A DNA stretch of 64,000 bases from an uncultured Clostridia bacterium (GTDB taxonomy: Bacteria > Bacillota > Clostridia > Oscillospirales > Acutalibacteraceae). The notes beneath the pieces are model-generated. The model ran no database searches. It saw only the letters and a program-made list of their open reading frames with translations, and was not told where the DNA came from. Within the stretch, counting starts at the first letter, position 1. Each line of letters starts with the position of its first letter. Below are positions 30,981 to 41,106 of the stretch, one piece after another. The DNA lies in NCBI GenBank assembly GCA_937876375.1, contig CALEHY010000009.1, positions 124,001 to 188,000 on the forward strand. The letters are read 5' to 3'. Position numbers and translations under genes: made by a program.

Positions 30981-31715
30981 CTAATAATTCACCTTGTTAA
31001 GATACAGACCCTGTGGTGGTGCTGTTTTGCCTGCTCTCTTTCTGTCGCAGGATAGGATAACATTTTTCAGCTCTCCCTCTGGTATTTTGCCCTCTGACAC
31101 AAACAAAAGTGTGCCAACCATAATACGAACCATATTGTATAAAAAGCCATCGGCCTCAACAGTGAAACACACCATATCACCCTCTCTAGTAACAGAAAAG
31201 GAATACACATTTCGTACAGTATCCTCAACATCTGATTTTACCGAACAGAAACCACTGTAGTCAAACTGACCAACAAAGGCTTGAGCCTCTTTATTAAGGT
31301 AATCAACGTCAATATATGGTCGATAATGAAGAGCATAATCTGCCAAAAACGGATTGCGTACTTTGGCATTATATAGCTTATAGACATATTGCTTTGATTT
31401 CACGCTATACCTAGGGTGAAAATCCAATGCAACCTCTCTGCAATCAATAACAGCAATATCCTTTGGCAAATAGCCATTAAGTGCCATAACGACATTATCT
31501 GTACCAATAGCCATATCAGTATCAAGACTAACACAATACTCATTAGCATGAACGCCACTATCAGTCCTAGAGCAACCAATAACATTTAGCCTCTCTCCAA
31601 AAACAGACTCAATTGCATTCTGTAGCATTTCTTGAACAGTTACAGCGTTATTCTGTACCTGCCAGCCATGATAAGCAGAGCCGTCATATTGAATTGTCAA
31701 AAGCAATCGTCTCAT
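30981..31715 (-). CDS. truA: tRNA pseudouridine synthase A
   Basis: 244 residues. The catalytic motif GCSRTDSGVHA carries the nucleophilic Asp. It makes pseudouridine at positions 38-40 of the tRNA anticodon arm. The start overlaps the ecfT stop by 4 nt. The full-length match with the family is good. Confidence 0.95.
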   Translation of the reverse strand: MRRLLLTIQYDGSAYHGWQVQNNAVTVQEMLQNAIESVFGERLNVIGCSRTDSGVHANEYCVSLDTDMAIGTDNVVMALNGYLPKDIAVIDCREVALDFHPRYSVKSKQYVYKLYNAKVRNPFLADYALHYRPYIDVDYLNKEAQAFVGQFDYSGFCSVKSDVEDTVRNVYSFSVTREGDMVCFTVEADGFLYNMVRIMVGTLLFVSEGKIPEGELKNVILSCDRKRAGKTAPPQGLYLNKVNY

Positions 31716-32524
31716 ATAACATTCTCAACTAATATTCTGATAGTAATAATTCCAGCAAAATACAATAGTGCAACAGTAAGGGAGATAAAATCAAGCCCCT
31801 TAAGTTTCATTTTGTTCATCTTTGTCCTACCATCGCCACCTCGATAGCATCTGCACTCCATGGCATATGCAAGCTCATTTGCTCTACGGAATGAAGATAC
31901 AAACAATGGTATCATAATAGGAACAACAGCCTTTACTCTCTTGAGCAAGCCACCAGTTTCCATATCAGCGCCCCTACTCTTTTGTGCAGACATAATCTTA
32001 TCCACCTCTTCAATAAGGGTTGGGATAAATCTCAATGCAATAGTCATTGTCATAGCGATTGAGTGAACATCGATATGAAGATATGTTAGTGGCTTCAAAA
32101 GACTTTCTATAGCGTCAGTAAGCGACGTTGGAGTAGTGGTATAGGTCAGCATTAAACCGAATATAACAAGAGTTATAATACGAACAGCCATAAATATGGC
32201 ATTGAATATACCATTCTCCGTAATCTTGATAAATCCGATATGAACAACTGGATCACCAGAACCATAAAATAGATTTAACAATGTTGTAAACAGGACAATA
32301 ACAATAATAGGTCTAACGCCCTTAAGTATTGTCTTTATATTAATTTGCGATATAGTAACGACAATCACTGTTGATAATAAAAGTACACCAAGTGCCCAAA
32401 AGCTCTTGCAAAGGAATATCGACACCATCATCACAATAGTAAGGACAATCTTCATCCTAGCATCCATCTTGTGCAAGATGGAATTACCAGGGAAATACTG
32501 ACCTAGTGTAATATCGCCAATCAT
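31712..32524 (-). CDS. ecfT: ECF transporter transmembrane subunit EcfT
   Basis: 270 residues with six or so hydrophobic helices and two Ala-Arg-Gly-type coupling motifs, QKSRGADMETG and MECRCYRGGDGR, that contact the ATPases. It is the shared membrane core of vitamin/metal ECF transporters. The substrate-binding S component is not in the window. It overlaps ecfA2 and truA by 4 nt each. Confidence 0.92.
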   Translation of the reverse strand: MIGDITLGQYFPGNSILHKMDARMKIVLTIVMMVSIFLCKSFWALGVLLLSTVIVVTISQINIKTILKGVRPIIVIVLFTTLLNLFYGSGDPVVHIGFIKITENGIFNAIFMAVRIITLVIFGLMLTYTTTPTSLTDAIESLLKPLTYLHIDVHSIAMTMTIALRFIPTLIEEVDKIMSAQKSRGADMETGGLLKRVKAVVPIMIPLFVSSFRRANELAYAMECRCYRGGDGRTKMNKMKLKGLDFISLTVALLYFAGIITIRILVENVI

Positions 32525-33384
32525 AGTGCTACCTCCTTTAAACGAAGGTATTCTGACTGTGCTTGCTCCAAAGTGTAGATATCAGTTCTACAAGGAACAC
32601 CCATATCACGCAAACGAAGGAACACGTCTGTAATCTCTGGAACATTAAGTCCCATATTCTTCAACTCCTGACCACGAGAATAAACCTCATCGACAGTGCC
32701 AAGCATAGCAACAGAGCCATTTTTCATAACAAGAACACGATCAGCAATCTTTGCAACATCCTCCATAGAATGAGAGATAAACAGCACAGTATTGCCCTCT
32801 GATTTTTGATAATCAGAAACAAGCTTTAGTATAGCCTCCCTACCCTTTGGATCAAGGCCAGCACAAGGCTCATCAAGAATAAGGATTCTAGGTTTCATAG
32901 CGATGATAGATGCAATAGCAACTCTACGCTTTTGTCCACCAGAAATATCAAACGGAGACTTGTCCTGCATATCACGAGAAATACCAACGAAGTCCATACT
33001 CTCATATACTCGTCTTGCTATCTCGTCATCATCAAGTCCCATCTGCTTTGGACCAAAGGCAATCTCTTTAAATATAGTATCCTCAAAAATCTGATACTCT
33101 GGATACTGGAAGCAAAGACCAACAGCGAAACGAACACTTCGAATATCCTTTTTGTTCTCCTTTGACCAAATATCCTTGTCATCAAGACGAACAACTCCAC
33201 TATGAGGCTTGATAAGACCATTGAGATGCTGAAGAAGGGTCGATTTACCAGAGCCTGTATGACCGATAACACCGACAATCTCATTCTCATTGCAGGAAAA
33301 GGACACATCGTCAAGAGCAGTAGTCTCAAACGGAGTGCCAACTCCATACACAAATGTTAAGTTTTCACATTCTAATAAAGCCAT
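32521..33384 (-). CDS. ecfA2: ECF transporter ATPase EcfA2
   Basis: 287 residues. Walker A GHTGSGKST, ABC signature ISGGQKRRVAIA and Walker B ILILDEPCAGLDP are complete, with the C-terminal segment typical of EcfA. It pairs with EcfA1 to drive the EcfT-S complex. Placed second after ecfA1, the usual order. Confidence 0.92.
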   Translation of the reverse strand: MALLECENLTFVYGVGTPFETTALDDVSFSCNENEIVGVIGHTGSGKSTLLQHLNGLIKPHSGVVRLDDKDIWSKENKKDIRSVRFAVGLCFQYPEYQIFEDTIFKEIAFGPKQMGLDDDEIARRVYESMDFVGISRDMQDKSPFDISGGQKRRVAIASIIAMKPRILILDEPCAGLDPKGREAILKLVSDYQKSEGNTVLFISHSMEDVAKIADRVLVMKNGSVAMLGTVDEVYSRGQELKNMGLNVPEITDVFLRLRDMGVPCRTDIYTLEQAQSEYLRLKEVAL

Positions 33385-33408
33385 AAGTACATTCCTTTTT
33401 GGTAATGT

Positions 33409-34263
33409 CTATTTTAGGTTGTTAAATATCAAATCAGCACATTGCTGTGAATTTAAAACAGTGTTCTCGGATTGTAGTCCGAGCTTGCTAGCAAGCTCCG
33501 TTGATTGTGGAACGTCTAGCTGTAATGATTTTAGTCTTTCAATATCAGAAAAGACCTCATTTGGTGTGCCATCCATACGAATAACACCATCATCAATAAC
33601 TACTACTCTATCAGCCTTTACAGCCTCATCCATATAATGAGTTATAAGAACAATAGTTATACCCTCTTTATTTAAGGCTAAAATGGTATCGATAACCTCT
33701 TTACGACCAGATGGGTCAAGCATTGCTGTAGGCTCATCGAGAACAATACACTTTGGTCTCATAGCGATGATACCAGCAACAGCAACCCTCTGCTTCTGTC
33801 CACCAGAAAGCTTAGCTGGTGACTTGTGTCGATACTCATACATATCTACAGTCTTTAGGGCGTCATCGACCCTTCTGCGACATTCATCAGATGGTATACC
33901 CAAATTCTCAACGCCAAATGCAACGTCCTCCTCAACAATAGAGGATACAATTTGGTTATCCGGATTTTGGAACACCATACCAACATTCCTACGAATATCG
34001 AATATTGTATCGTCATCCCTTGCCTCAATACCATCAACAACAACTCTGCCCTTATTAGCAAAGACGATACCATTAGTAAGCTTTGCTACAGTGGATTTAC
34101 CAGAGCCATTATGACCTAATATAGCGACAAAGGAGCCCTCTTCAATTTTTAAATTAAAGTCCTTAAGGACCTTGATTTCCTTTTGCTGTGTTGAATCAAA
34201 GCTACCATTATCCTCATCAACAAAATAGGAAAAATCAACATTTTCAAATTCTATAAGTGCCAT
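33409..34263 (-). CDS. ecfA1: ECF transporter ATPase EcfA1
   Basis: 284 residues. Walker A GHNGSGKST, ABC signature LSGGQKQRVAVA and Walker B CIVLDEPTAMLDP. It works with EcfA2 and EcfT. It follows the methyltransferase gene at 17 nt and precedes ecfA2 at 24 nt, in the same leftward cluster. Confidence 0.92.
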   Translation of the reverse strand: MALIEFENVDFSYFVDEDNGSFDSTQQKEIKVLKDFNLKIEEGSFVAILGHNGSGKSTVAKLTNGIVFANKGRVVVDGIEARDDDTIFDIRRNVGMVFQNPDNQIVSSIVEEDVAFGVENLGIPSDECRRRVDDALKTVDMYEYRHKSPAKLSGGQKQRVAVAGIIAMRPKCIVLDEPTAMLDPSGRKEVIDTILALNKEGITIVLITHYMDEAVKADRVVVIDDGVIRMDGTPNEVFSDIERLKSLQLDVPQSTELASKLGLQSENTVLNSQQCADLIFNNLK

Positions 34264-34280
34264 TTGAACACTCCATTAAT

Positions 34281-35150
34281 TTATTTTGCTAGCCAAATAG
34301 CTGTTGCGCCACAAGGTAGTATACCCTCACTATCAGTGACTGGCAAACCAATCTCATCGGCTGTGACAGAGCCACCATGCTTCTTTGTAACTGTTTCATC
34401 AAGGATATATTTCATAACGGATGATGAAAGACCAGTAGTATACGAATTGAGCAAAATTGCTATTGGCTCGTCAGATAGCACCTTTTCGACCTCTGTCATA
34501 AAGTCAAACAAGCTATCCTCAAGGTGCCATATCTCACCCTTTGGACCTCTGCCATATGATGGTGGGTCTAGGATGATGATATCATACTTATTCTCTCGTC
34601 TAATCTCACGCTTGACGAACTTTAGGCAATCATCAACAATCCATCTAACGTCACCCTCTGCTACACCAGAAGCCTCTGCATTCTCCTTTGCCCAATTAGT
34701 CATACCCTTTGAGGCATCGACATGGACTACTGATGCACCTTCTTTAAGGCAAGCAACAGTAGCGGCACCAGTATATGCAAATAGATTAAGCACCTTGACG
34801 TCATCTCTACCACTGTTGCGAATAAGCTCACGAGTGAAATCCCAGTTTACAGCTTGCTCTGGGAACAAGCCAGTATGCTTAAATCCCATAGTCTTGATAT
34901 TAAATATAAGGTCCTTATATCTAACCTGCCAAGCTGCTGGCATTCGAGTGAATACCTGCCACTGTCCACCACCAGTTTTTGAACGATGGTATTTAGCAGA
35001 TGGCTGTGCCCATAGACGATTATTCTTTTCAGTTTTCCAAATAACTTGTGGGTCTGGACGAATGAGTATCTCTCTAGTCCATCGCTCTAGCTTTTCGCCA
35101 TTAGAGCAATCGATGAGCTCATAGTCCCTCCAATCAGTTGAATATCTCAT
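34281..35150 (-). CDS. Class I SAM-dependent methyltransferase (RlmI-like, no PUA domain)
   Basis: 289 residues. The SAM motif VLNLFAYTGAATVACLKEGA and the catalytic DPPSYGRGPKGE loop match the RlmI/RlmK type of rRNA cytosine methyltransferases (COG1092-like). The N-terminal PUA domain of RlmI is absent. So the substrate is uncertain. It shares one base with the glmM start, so the pair is coupled. Confidence 0.75.
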   Translation of the reverse strand: MRYSTDWRDYELIDCSNGEKLERWTREILIRPDPQVIWKTEKNNRLWAQPSAKYHRSKTGGGQWQVFTRMPAAWQVRYKDLIFNIKTMGFKHTGLFPEQAVNWDFTRELIRNSGRDDVKVLNLFAYTGAATVACLKEGASVVHVDASKGMTNWAKENAEASGVAEGDVRWIVDDCLKFVKREIRRENKYDIIILDPPSYGRGPKGEIWHLEDSLFDFMTEVEKVLSDEPIAILLNSYTTGLSSSVMKYILDETVTKKHGGSVTADEIGLPVTDSEGILPCGATAIWLAK

Positions 35151-36502
35151 TATGACAATCTTTCCTTAACTACTGCTGCAATTTCTTCACCAAGACGCTG
35201 GATATGGTCGATATCCTTGCCCTCTAGCATAACACGAACAAGTGGCTCTGTACCAGATACACGGACAAGTACACGTCCATCACCCATAAGCTCCATCTCT
35301 GCCTTTTGAGTAGCAGCAATAATATACTCGTCATTATTATATTTTTTCTTACCCTCTGCAGATACTCTAACATTGATGAGCACCTGTGGATACACACTCA
35401 TAATTGATGCAAGCTCAGAAAGCTTCTTGCCACTCTTAACAACAGTTTCTACAAGCTGAACACCAGATAGCTCACCATCACCAGTAGTAGCGTGGTCAAG
35501 GAATATAACGTGACCTGACTGCTCACCACCAATGTTGTAGTCATCCTTTAGCATTCTCTCAAGAACATATCTATCACCTACAGCTGTCTTTGCACAAGAG
35601 ATACCATTCTCATCACAGAATTTGAAGAAGCCCATATTACTCATAACAGTAACAACAGCAGTATCATGCTTTAGTGTACCCTCATCCTTCATTCTCTTTG
35701 CACAGATAGCGATAACCTTATCACCATCAACGAGCTCACCATTCTCATCAACAGCAAGCATTCTATCGGCATCACCATCAAACGCAAGTCCCAAATCGAG
35801 ATTTGCATCCTTAACGAATGCCATAAGCTCCTCTGGATGAGTAGAGCCACAATTATTGTTAATATTTGTACCATCTGGAGTATCAGAAAGCATTAGGCAC
35901 TTTGCACCAAGCTTTGTGAATATCTCCTTTGCACATACAGATGCAGAACCATTTGCACAATCAAGTGCAATGCGAAGACCATCAAATCTAACTGATGCTG
36001 TAGATACAACATGGTCGATATAATCTTGTACTGCAGTCTTGCAGAACATACGATTACCAACCTCGCCACCAATCTTAACTGCCGGCTTCTCTGTACCATC
36101 AAGAATAATAGACTCAATCTCATCCTCAATAGCGTCATCTAGCTTGTATCCAGTCTTTTGGAAAATCTTAATACCGTTGTACTCACATGGATTATGTGAT
36201 GCTGAAATCATAATACCAGCCTCACACTCGTACAAACCAACAAGATATGCAACAGCTGGTGTTGGAACGATTCCGATTGACAATACATTACAGCCAACAG
36301 AACAAAGTCCAGCTGTTAGAGCAGCCTCTAGCATATCACCAGATGCTCTAGTATCCTTTCCGATAAGAACTGTAGGCTTGCTACTCTTTGCACCCTTTAG
36401 CAAAACTGTTGCAGCAGCTGCACCAATCTTCATAGCAAGGTCATTTGTTAAATCCTCATTTGCGACGCCTCTAACGCCATCTGTACCAAATAATCTTCCC
36501 AT
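35150..36502 (-). CDS. glmM: Phosphoglucosamine mutase
   Basis: 450 residues. The catalytic serine is Ser102 in ISASHNP and the Mg loop is DGDADR. It turns glucosamine-6-phosphate into glucosamine-1-phosphate for UDP-GlcNAc and peptidoglycan synthesis. It follows ruvB at a 10-nt gap. Confidence 0.95.
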   Translation of the reverse strand: MGRLFGTDGVRGVANEDLTNDLAMKIGAAAATVLLKGAKSSKPTVLIGKDTRASGDMLEAALTAGLCSVGCNVLSIGIVPTPAVAYLVGLYECEAGIMISASHNPCEYNGIKIFQKTGYKLDDAIEDEIESIILDGTEKPAVKIGGEVGNRMFCKTAVQDYIDHVVSTASVRFDGLRIALDCANGSASVCAKEIFTKLGAKCLMLSDTPDGTNINNNCGSTHPEELMAFVKDANLDLGLAFDGDADRMLAVDENGELVDGDKVIAICAKRMKDEGTLKHDTAVVTVMSNMGFFKFCDENGISCAKTAVGDRYVLERMLKDDYNIGGEQSGHVIFLDHATTGDGELSGVQLVETVVKSGKKLSELASIMSVYPQVLINVRVSAEGKKKYNNDEYIIAATQKAEMELMGDGRVLVRVSGTEPLVRVMLEGKDIDHIQRLGEEIAAVVKERLS

Positions 36503-36512
36503 AATAATCTCC

Positions 36513-37562
36513 TTATAAATCTAATGTCGTTTGACCATTGTTTTGTGTGTTAAATTCAAGACCTAGATGCTTATAACCAGCTGGTGTAACGCATCTACCT
36601 CTTGGTGTACGAGATAAAAATCCAATTTGCATAAGATAAGGCTCATACACATCCTCAATAGTAATTGACTCCTCACCAATAGCAGCAGCAATAGTCTCTA
36701 ATCCTACTGGACCACCATTGTAGTTGCGTATCATAGTCATAAGTAGTCGTCTATCGATAGAATCAAGACCAAGCTCATCAATCTCCATGCTAGACAAAGC
36801 CTCGTTAGCAGCGTCGTATGTAATCACGCTGTCATACTTAATCTCAGCAAAGTCACGACTACGCTTTAGCAATCTGTTTGCGATACGAGGTGTACCACGT
36901 GAGCGTGACGCAATTTGATATGCACCCTTTTCATCAACTGGAATATCAAGAATTCTAGCAGAACGAGTGACAATCTGTGCTAGCTCCTCATTAGTGTACA
37001 TTTCTAGACGAAGGATAACACCAAATCTGTCACGAAGTGGAGCAGAAATCTGTCCAGCCCTAGTAGTAGCACCAACAAGCGTAAACTTTGGTAGGCTGAG
37101 CTGATACGACCTAGCAGATGGTCCCTTGCCTATGATGATATCAATCTTGCCATCCTCCATCGCTGGATAAAGTATCTCTTCAACAGTTCTGTTAAGACGA
37201 TGAATCTCATCAATAAAGAGAACATCACCACTCTCCAAATTAGAGAGAATAGCTACCAAGTCACCCTGTTTCTCGATAGCAGGACCAGAGGTGATACGAA
37301 GATTAACGCCCATCTCATTAGCAACAATACCGGCAAGAGTAGTTTTACCTAGTCCTGGAGGTCCGTATAGTAGCACATGGTCGAGAGGCTCATTTCTACG
37401 CTTTGCAGCCTCAATATATATTTTCAAATTCTCCTTTGCCTTTGCCTGGCCGATATAATCATCAAGCTGTTTAGGTCTAAGGGAATTTTCTATATCAGTA
37501 TCGTGTTCAGTATATTCTGGAGCAGTAATCCTGCTCTCAAAATCCATTTCTGTCTCTATCAT
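36513..37562 (-). CDS. ruvB: Holliday junction branch-migration ATPase RuvB
   Basis: 349 residues. Walker A YGPPGLGKTT, Walker B FIDEIHRLN, sensor and C-terminal winged-helix sequence with TPRGR are present. It drives branch migration with RuvA. Third gene of ruvC-ruvA-ruvB, with gaps of about 10 nt. Confidence 0.96.
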   Translation of the reverse strand: MIETEMDFESRITAPEYTEHDTDIENSLRPKQLDDYIGQAKAKENLKIYIEAAKRRNEPLDHVLLYGPPGLGKTTLAGIVANEMGVNLRITSGPAIEKQGDLVAILSNLESGDVLFIDEIHRLNRTVEEILYPAMEDGKIDIIIGKGPSARSYQLSLPKFTLVGATTRAGQISAPLRDRFGVILRLEMYTNEELAQIVTRSARILDIPVDEKGAYQIASRSRGTPRIANRLLKRSRDFAEIKYDSVITYDAANEALSSMEIDELGLDSIDRRLLMTMIRNYNGGPVGLETIAAAIGEESITIEDVYEPYLMQIGFLSRTPRGRCVTPAGYKHLGLEFNTQNNGQTTLDL

Positions 37563-37573
37563 AAATCAATACC

Positions 37574-38179
37574 TCATAGCTGGGTTGAAAGTTGTTTAAG
37601 TCCAAGTCTAATCATATCGTCAACGCTAAGCGACTTATCCATAGCACCGACAACAGCGGATGCATCTGACTGGTTAAATCCAAGAGATACAAGAACCTCA
37701 ACAGCCTCTTTTGCATTATCGTTACTAGCAACGCTCTGAATACCTTGTACCACAGCACTAACACCAGCAGAACCGATACCAACCATCTTGTCCTTAAGTT
37801 CAAGCACAACTCTTTCTGCTGTCTTTTTGCCGACACCGTTAGCAGCTTGGATAGATTTAACATCACCACTAGAAACAGCGATAGACAATCTATCAGGTGG
37901 CAACACACTCAAAATAGCGATAGCAGCCTTTGGTCCAATGCCAGAAACAGTGATAAGAAGCTTAAATGCCTCCAACTCATCAGCTGTAGCAAATCCATAG
38001 AGGTCCATAGCGTCCTCACGAACAGCAAGGTGTGTAAACAGATTAACCTCGCTACCAACAGAGGTCAAGGTAGTTAATGTAGTCATACTAACAAAGCATT
38101 TAAATCCAACTCCACCACATTCTACCACTACAAAATTAGGGTCAGAATATGTAAGTGTACCACGAAGATTATATATCAT
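37574..38179 (-). CDS. ruvA: Holliday junction DNA helicase subunit RuvA
   Basis: 201 residues, the usual length. Starts MIYNLRGTL, with two helix-hairpin-helix segments (TVSGIGPKAAIAIL and AANGVGKKTAERVVLELKDK). It tetramerises on the four-way junction. Overlaps ruvC by 4 nt. Confidence 0.95.
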   Translation of the reverse strand: MIYNLRGTLTYSDPNFVVVECGGVGFKCFVSMTTLTTLTSVGSEVNLFTHLAVREDAMDLYGFATADELEAFKLLITVSGIGPKAAIAILSVLPPDRLSIAVSSGDVKSIQAANGVGKKTAERVVLELKDKMVGIGSAGVSAVVQGIQSVASNDNAKEAVEVLVSLGFNQSDASAVVGAMDKSLSVDDMIRLGLKQLSTQL

Positions 38180-38709
38180 CTTGCCATACCCTCTCTTTCC
38201 ATCTGTTGTTTAATCATATCGTTAACTCGATTAATTGATGAGCCACTAGCGTGTGCGTGGCAGATAGCCATCGCCAATGCATCGGCTGTATCATCAGGCT
38301 TTGGCACTGATGGTAGACCAAGAATGTTCTTCGTCATCTCCATAACCTGTTTTTTCTCTGCTCTGCCATAGCCAGTAACCGACTGTTTAACCTGTAGTGG
38401 TGTGTACTCGAATATGTCCTTATTGTACATTTGAGCAGAAAGAGTAATAACTCCCCTTGCTTGTGCAACATCGATAACAGTCTTTTGATTTGAATTATAG
38501 AACAGCTTTTCCATACTCATTGCATCAGGCTTATACTTTTCAAAGATATAGCACATATCGTTATAAATAGTCTGTAGTCTGATAGGAAAAGGAGTGCCAG
38601 CATCAGTAGTTATCGCACCATATCCAAGCACCTTAAATCTTGAATGACTATATTCAATTACACCCCAACCGACAATAGCGTAGCCAGGATCAATGCCCAA
38701 AATCACCAT
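38176..38709 (-). CDS. ruvC: Crossover junction endodeoxyribonuclease RuvC
   Basis: 177 residues. The catalytic carboxylates are Asp7 (GIDPGYA), Glu in SMEKLF and the C-terminal pair in KPDDTADALA. It resolves Holliday junctions. It begins the leftward cluster and has a promoter 30-60 nt upstream. Confidence 0.95.
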   Translation of the reverse strand: MVILGIDPGYAIVGWGVIEYSHSRFKVLGYGAITTDAGTPFPIRLQTIYNDMCYIFEKYKPDAMSMEKLFYNSNQKTVIDVAQARGVITLSAQMYNKDIFEYTPLQVKQSVTGYGRAEKKQVMEMTKNILGLPSVPKPDDTADALAMAICHAHASGSSINRVNDMIKQQMEREGMAR

Positions 38710-38739
38710 AAAACATAATTTCCCATAATAATTTTGTTA

Positions 38740-38768
38740 ATTATACCACATAATTATAAAATATGCAA
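38740..38768 (-). promoter_or_regulatory. Promoter of the ruvC operon
   Basis: Leftward TTGCAT (38768-38763), 17-nt spacer and TATAAT (38745-38740), 31 nt before the ruvC ATG. Confidence 0.75.
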
Positions 38769-38775
38769 TATTATA

Positions 38776-38813
38776 ATATATAAATAAAACAGGTAGGGAT
38801 AATCCCTACCTGT
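38776..38813 (-). terminator. Terminator of gdhA
   Basis: ACAGGTAGGGAT (38789-38800) pairs with ATCCCTACCTGT (38802-38813), followed leftward by TTTATTTATAT. The 12-bp stem has almost no loop, so inner pairs open. Confidence 0.85.
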
Positions 38814-38837
38814 CAAAATACGATATTGGTATATAAC

Positions 38838-40172
38838 TTATACAATACCCTGAGCCATCATAGCATCAGCAACCTTTAGGAAACCTGCAATGTTAGCACC
38901 AGCAACATAGTCACCATCAAGACCATACTTCTTTGCAGCATCGTCCATATTGTGATAAATGTTAACCATGATATCCTTAAGCTTTGCATCAACCTGCTCG
39001 AATGTCCAGCTCATACGCTCTGAGTTCTGGCTCATCTCAAGTGCAGAAGTAGCAACACCACCAGCGTTTGCAGCCTTACCAGGTGCAAATAGAACGCCAT
39101 TCTCCTGTAGATACTTTGTAGCCTCAAGAGTTGTAGGCATGTTAGCACCCTCAGCAACAGCAATAACGCCATTTGCTACGAGCATCTTTGCATCATCAAT
39201 ATCAAGCTCGTTCTGTGTAGCACAAGGAAGAGCAACGTCACACTTAATCTGCCATACGCCTCTACCCTCATAATACTCTGCAGAAGGTCTAGCCTCAGCA
39301 TAAGCTGTAAGTCTCTCTCTTCTGTTCTCCTTAATATCCTTAAGAAGAGCAACATCGATACCGTCCTTATCATAGATCCAACCAGTTGAATCAGATACAG
39401 TAACAACATTAGCACCAAGCATCTCTGCCTTTTCTACAGCGTAGATAGCAACGTTACCAGAACCAGATACGCAAACAGTCTTGCCCTTTAGGTCGTGACC
39501 GTTGCATCTTAGCATCTCATCAGTGAGGTATAGAAGACCGTAACCAGTAGCCTCTGTACGAGTTAGAGAACCACCGTATGATAGACCCTTACCAGTAAGA
39601 ACGCCCTCATATCTGCCCTGAATTCTCTTGTACTGACCGAACATGTAACCGATCTCTCTAGCACCAGTACCGATATCACCAGCAGGAACGTCAGTGTCAG
39701 CACCGATAATCTTGCAGAGCTCTGTCATAAAGCTCTGGCAGAACATCATAATTTCTCTGTCAGACTTGCCCTTTGGGTCGAAGTCTGAACCGCCCTTACC
39801 ACCACCGATTGGTAGTCCAGTAAGTGAGTTCTTAAAGATCTGCTCGAAACCAAGGAACTTAACAATGCCAAGATTTACACTTGGGTGAAGTCTAAGACCA
39901 CCCTTGTAAGGTCCGATAGCAGAGTTAAACTGTACACGATAGCCGCGATTAACGTGTACCTGACCATTGTCATCAATCCAAGGAACTCTAAATCTTAGAA
40001 TTCTTTCTGGCTCGATAAGTCTCTCAAGAAGAGCAACCTGTCTGTACTCTTTTTCGTTTTGGTCGATTACTGGACGAAGTGAATTAAGCACCTCTGATAC
40101 AGCCTGAATAAATGTTGGCTCATAGTAATCTTTTTTGTTTAGATAATCTAGAATTTCATCAACATATCCCAT
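38838..40172 (-). CDS. gdhA: NADP-specific glutamate dehydrogenase
   Basis: 444 residues, the length of the hexameric bacterial enzyme. The glutamate-binding segment GGGKGGSDFDPKGKSD and the Rossmann motif VSGSGNVAIYA are present. It links 2-oxoglutarate and ammonia to glutamate. It is flanked by its own promoter and terminator, so it is monocistronic. Confidence 0.96.
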   Translation of the reverse strand: MGYVDEILDYLNKKDYYEPTFIQAVSEVLNSLRPVIDQNEKEYRQVALLERLIEPERILRFRVPWIDDNGQVHVNRGYRVQFNSAIGPYKGGLRLHPSVNLGIVKFLGFEQIFKNSLTGLPIGGGKGGSDFDPKGKSDREIMMFCQSFMTELCKIIGADTDVPAGDIGTGAREIGYMFGQYKRIQGRYEGVLTGKGLSYGGSLTRTEATGYGLLYLTDEMLRCNGHDLKGKTVCVSGSGNVAIYAVEKAEMLGANVVTVSDSTGWIYDKDGIDVALLKDIKENRRERLTAYAEARPSAEYYEGRGVWQIKCDVALPCATQNELDIDDAKMLVANGVIAVAEGANMPTTLEATKYLQENGVLFAPGKAANAGGVATSALEMSQNSERMSWTFEQVDAKLKDIMVNIYHNMDDAAKKYGLDGDYVAGANIAGFLKVADAMMAQGIV

Positions 40173-40238
40173 GATTCTCTGTCCTCTCTGAAATTAAAAT
40201 ATTTTTAGAAAGCACTTTAGCCGTCTAAATTATATACA

Positions 40239-40267
40239 ATTTTAGCACTATGTATTTTTATTGTAAA
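40239..40267 (-). promoter_or_regulatory. Promoter of gdhA
   Basis: Leftward TTTACA (40267-40262), 17-nt spacer and TAAAAT (40244-40239). Leaves a leader of about 60 nt. Confidence 0.65.
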
Positions 40268-40359
40268 CATTTTTTGTTTTATTCAAAAAAATTTCGTCAA
40301 TTTGTATAAATATTTGATTTTTATACACTTATATGTTATTGTATTTGCGAGGTAATTCT

Positions 40360-41082
40360 ATGATTTTTAAGTTATTTTTGTGCATAATCGGCATTGGGCT
40401 TTTGTCCATATTTGCACTTCCACTAATGAGTGTGACACTAAATATAGGCAATATGTTCGGTATAGTATATAGCATTTGTATAATACTATGTGGCATATTC
40501 TTTGATATTATCCTGTTTAAAATATTACTTGTTTTATTAATCGTATTTCTCATTCCGTTCCTTATAACAATACACAGAATACAAATGGACACAAGAATGA
40601 AAGACAGGCACACAAATGCAGTAATTATACTCGGCTGTAGGGTTAAGGGTGACAAGCCAAGCCTTGCACTAATTGAGCGCTGTAATGCAGGCATAAAATA
40701 TTTAAATGAGCACGCAGATACAGTAGCAATTTTATCCGGTGGACAAGGTAGCGATGAGCTAATCAGCGAAGCTGAATGCATGTGTTCCCTACTAACAAAA
40801 CAAGGTATAAACGAAGAAAGAATACTGATTGAAAACAAATCAACAAGCACTCGTGAAAATATTATATTTAGCAAAAAGATACTTGAAAATAATGGTATAA
40901 ATCAGCCATATGCTATTGTATCATCAGAATATCATTTGCACAGAGCAAAGAGCATTGCAAAGGATTGCGATATAGACAATCCTCTGCTAATACCATCAAA
41001 AACAAAATGGTACTGTATACCAACATTCTACACTAGAGAAGTATTTGGTATATGGGCAAAAGCATTAAAAATAAAGGAGTAG
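40360..41082 (+). CDS. YdcF/SanA-like DUF218 membrane protein
   Basis: 240 residues from the ATG at 40360 behind GAGGTAATTCT; an upstream TTG lacks a ribosome site. The N-terminal half has four hydrophobic helices. The DUF218 part starts with AVIILGCRVKGDKPS, then LSGGQG and SSEYHLHRA. DUF218 proteins act in envelope carbohydrate metabolism or vancomycin resistance. The precise substrate is unknown. Confidence 0.85.
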   Translation: MIFKLFLCIIGIGLLSIFALPLMSVTLNIGNMFGIVYSICIILCGIFFDIILFKILLVLLIVFLIPFLITIHRIQMDTRMKDRHTNAVIILGCRVKGDKPSLALIERCNAGIKYLNEHADTVAILSGGQGSDELISEAECMCSLLTKQGINEERILIENKSTSTRENIIFSKKILENNGINQPYAIVSSEYHLHRAKSIAKDCDIDNPLLIPSKTKWYCIPTFYTREVFGIWAKALKIKE

Positions 41083-41106
41083 GCAATTAACCTACTCCTT
41101 TTAATT
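41074..41106. terminator. Bidirectional terminator between converging genes
   Basis: AAGGAGTAGG (41074-41083) pairs with CCTACTCCTT (41091-41100) and is flanked by T-runs on both strands. The stop of the YdcF-like gene lies inside the stem. Confidence 0.85.
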
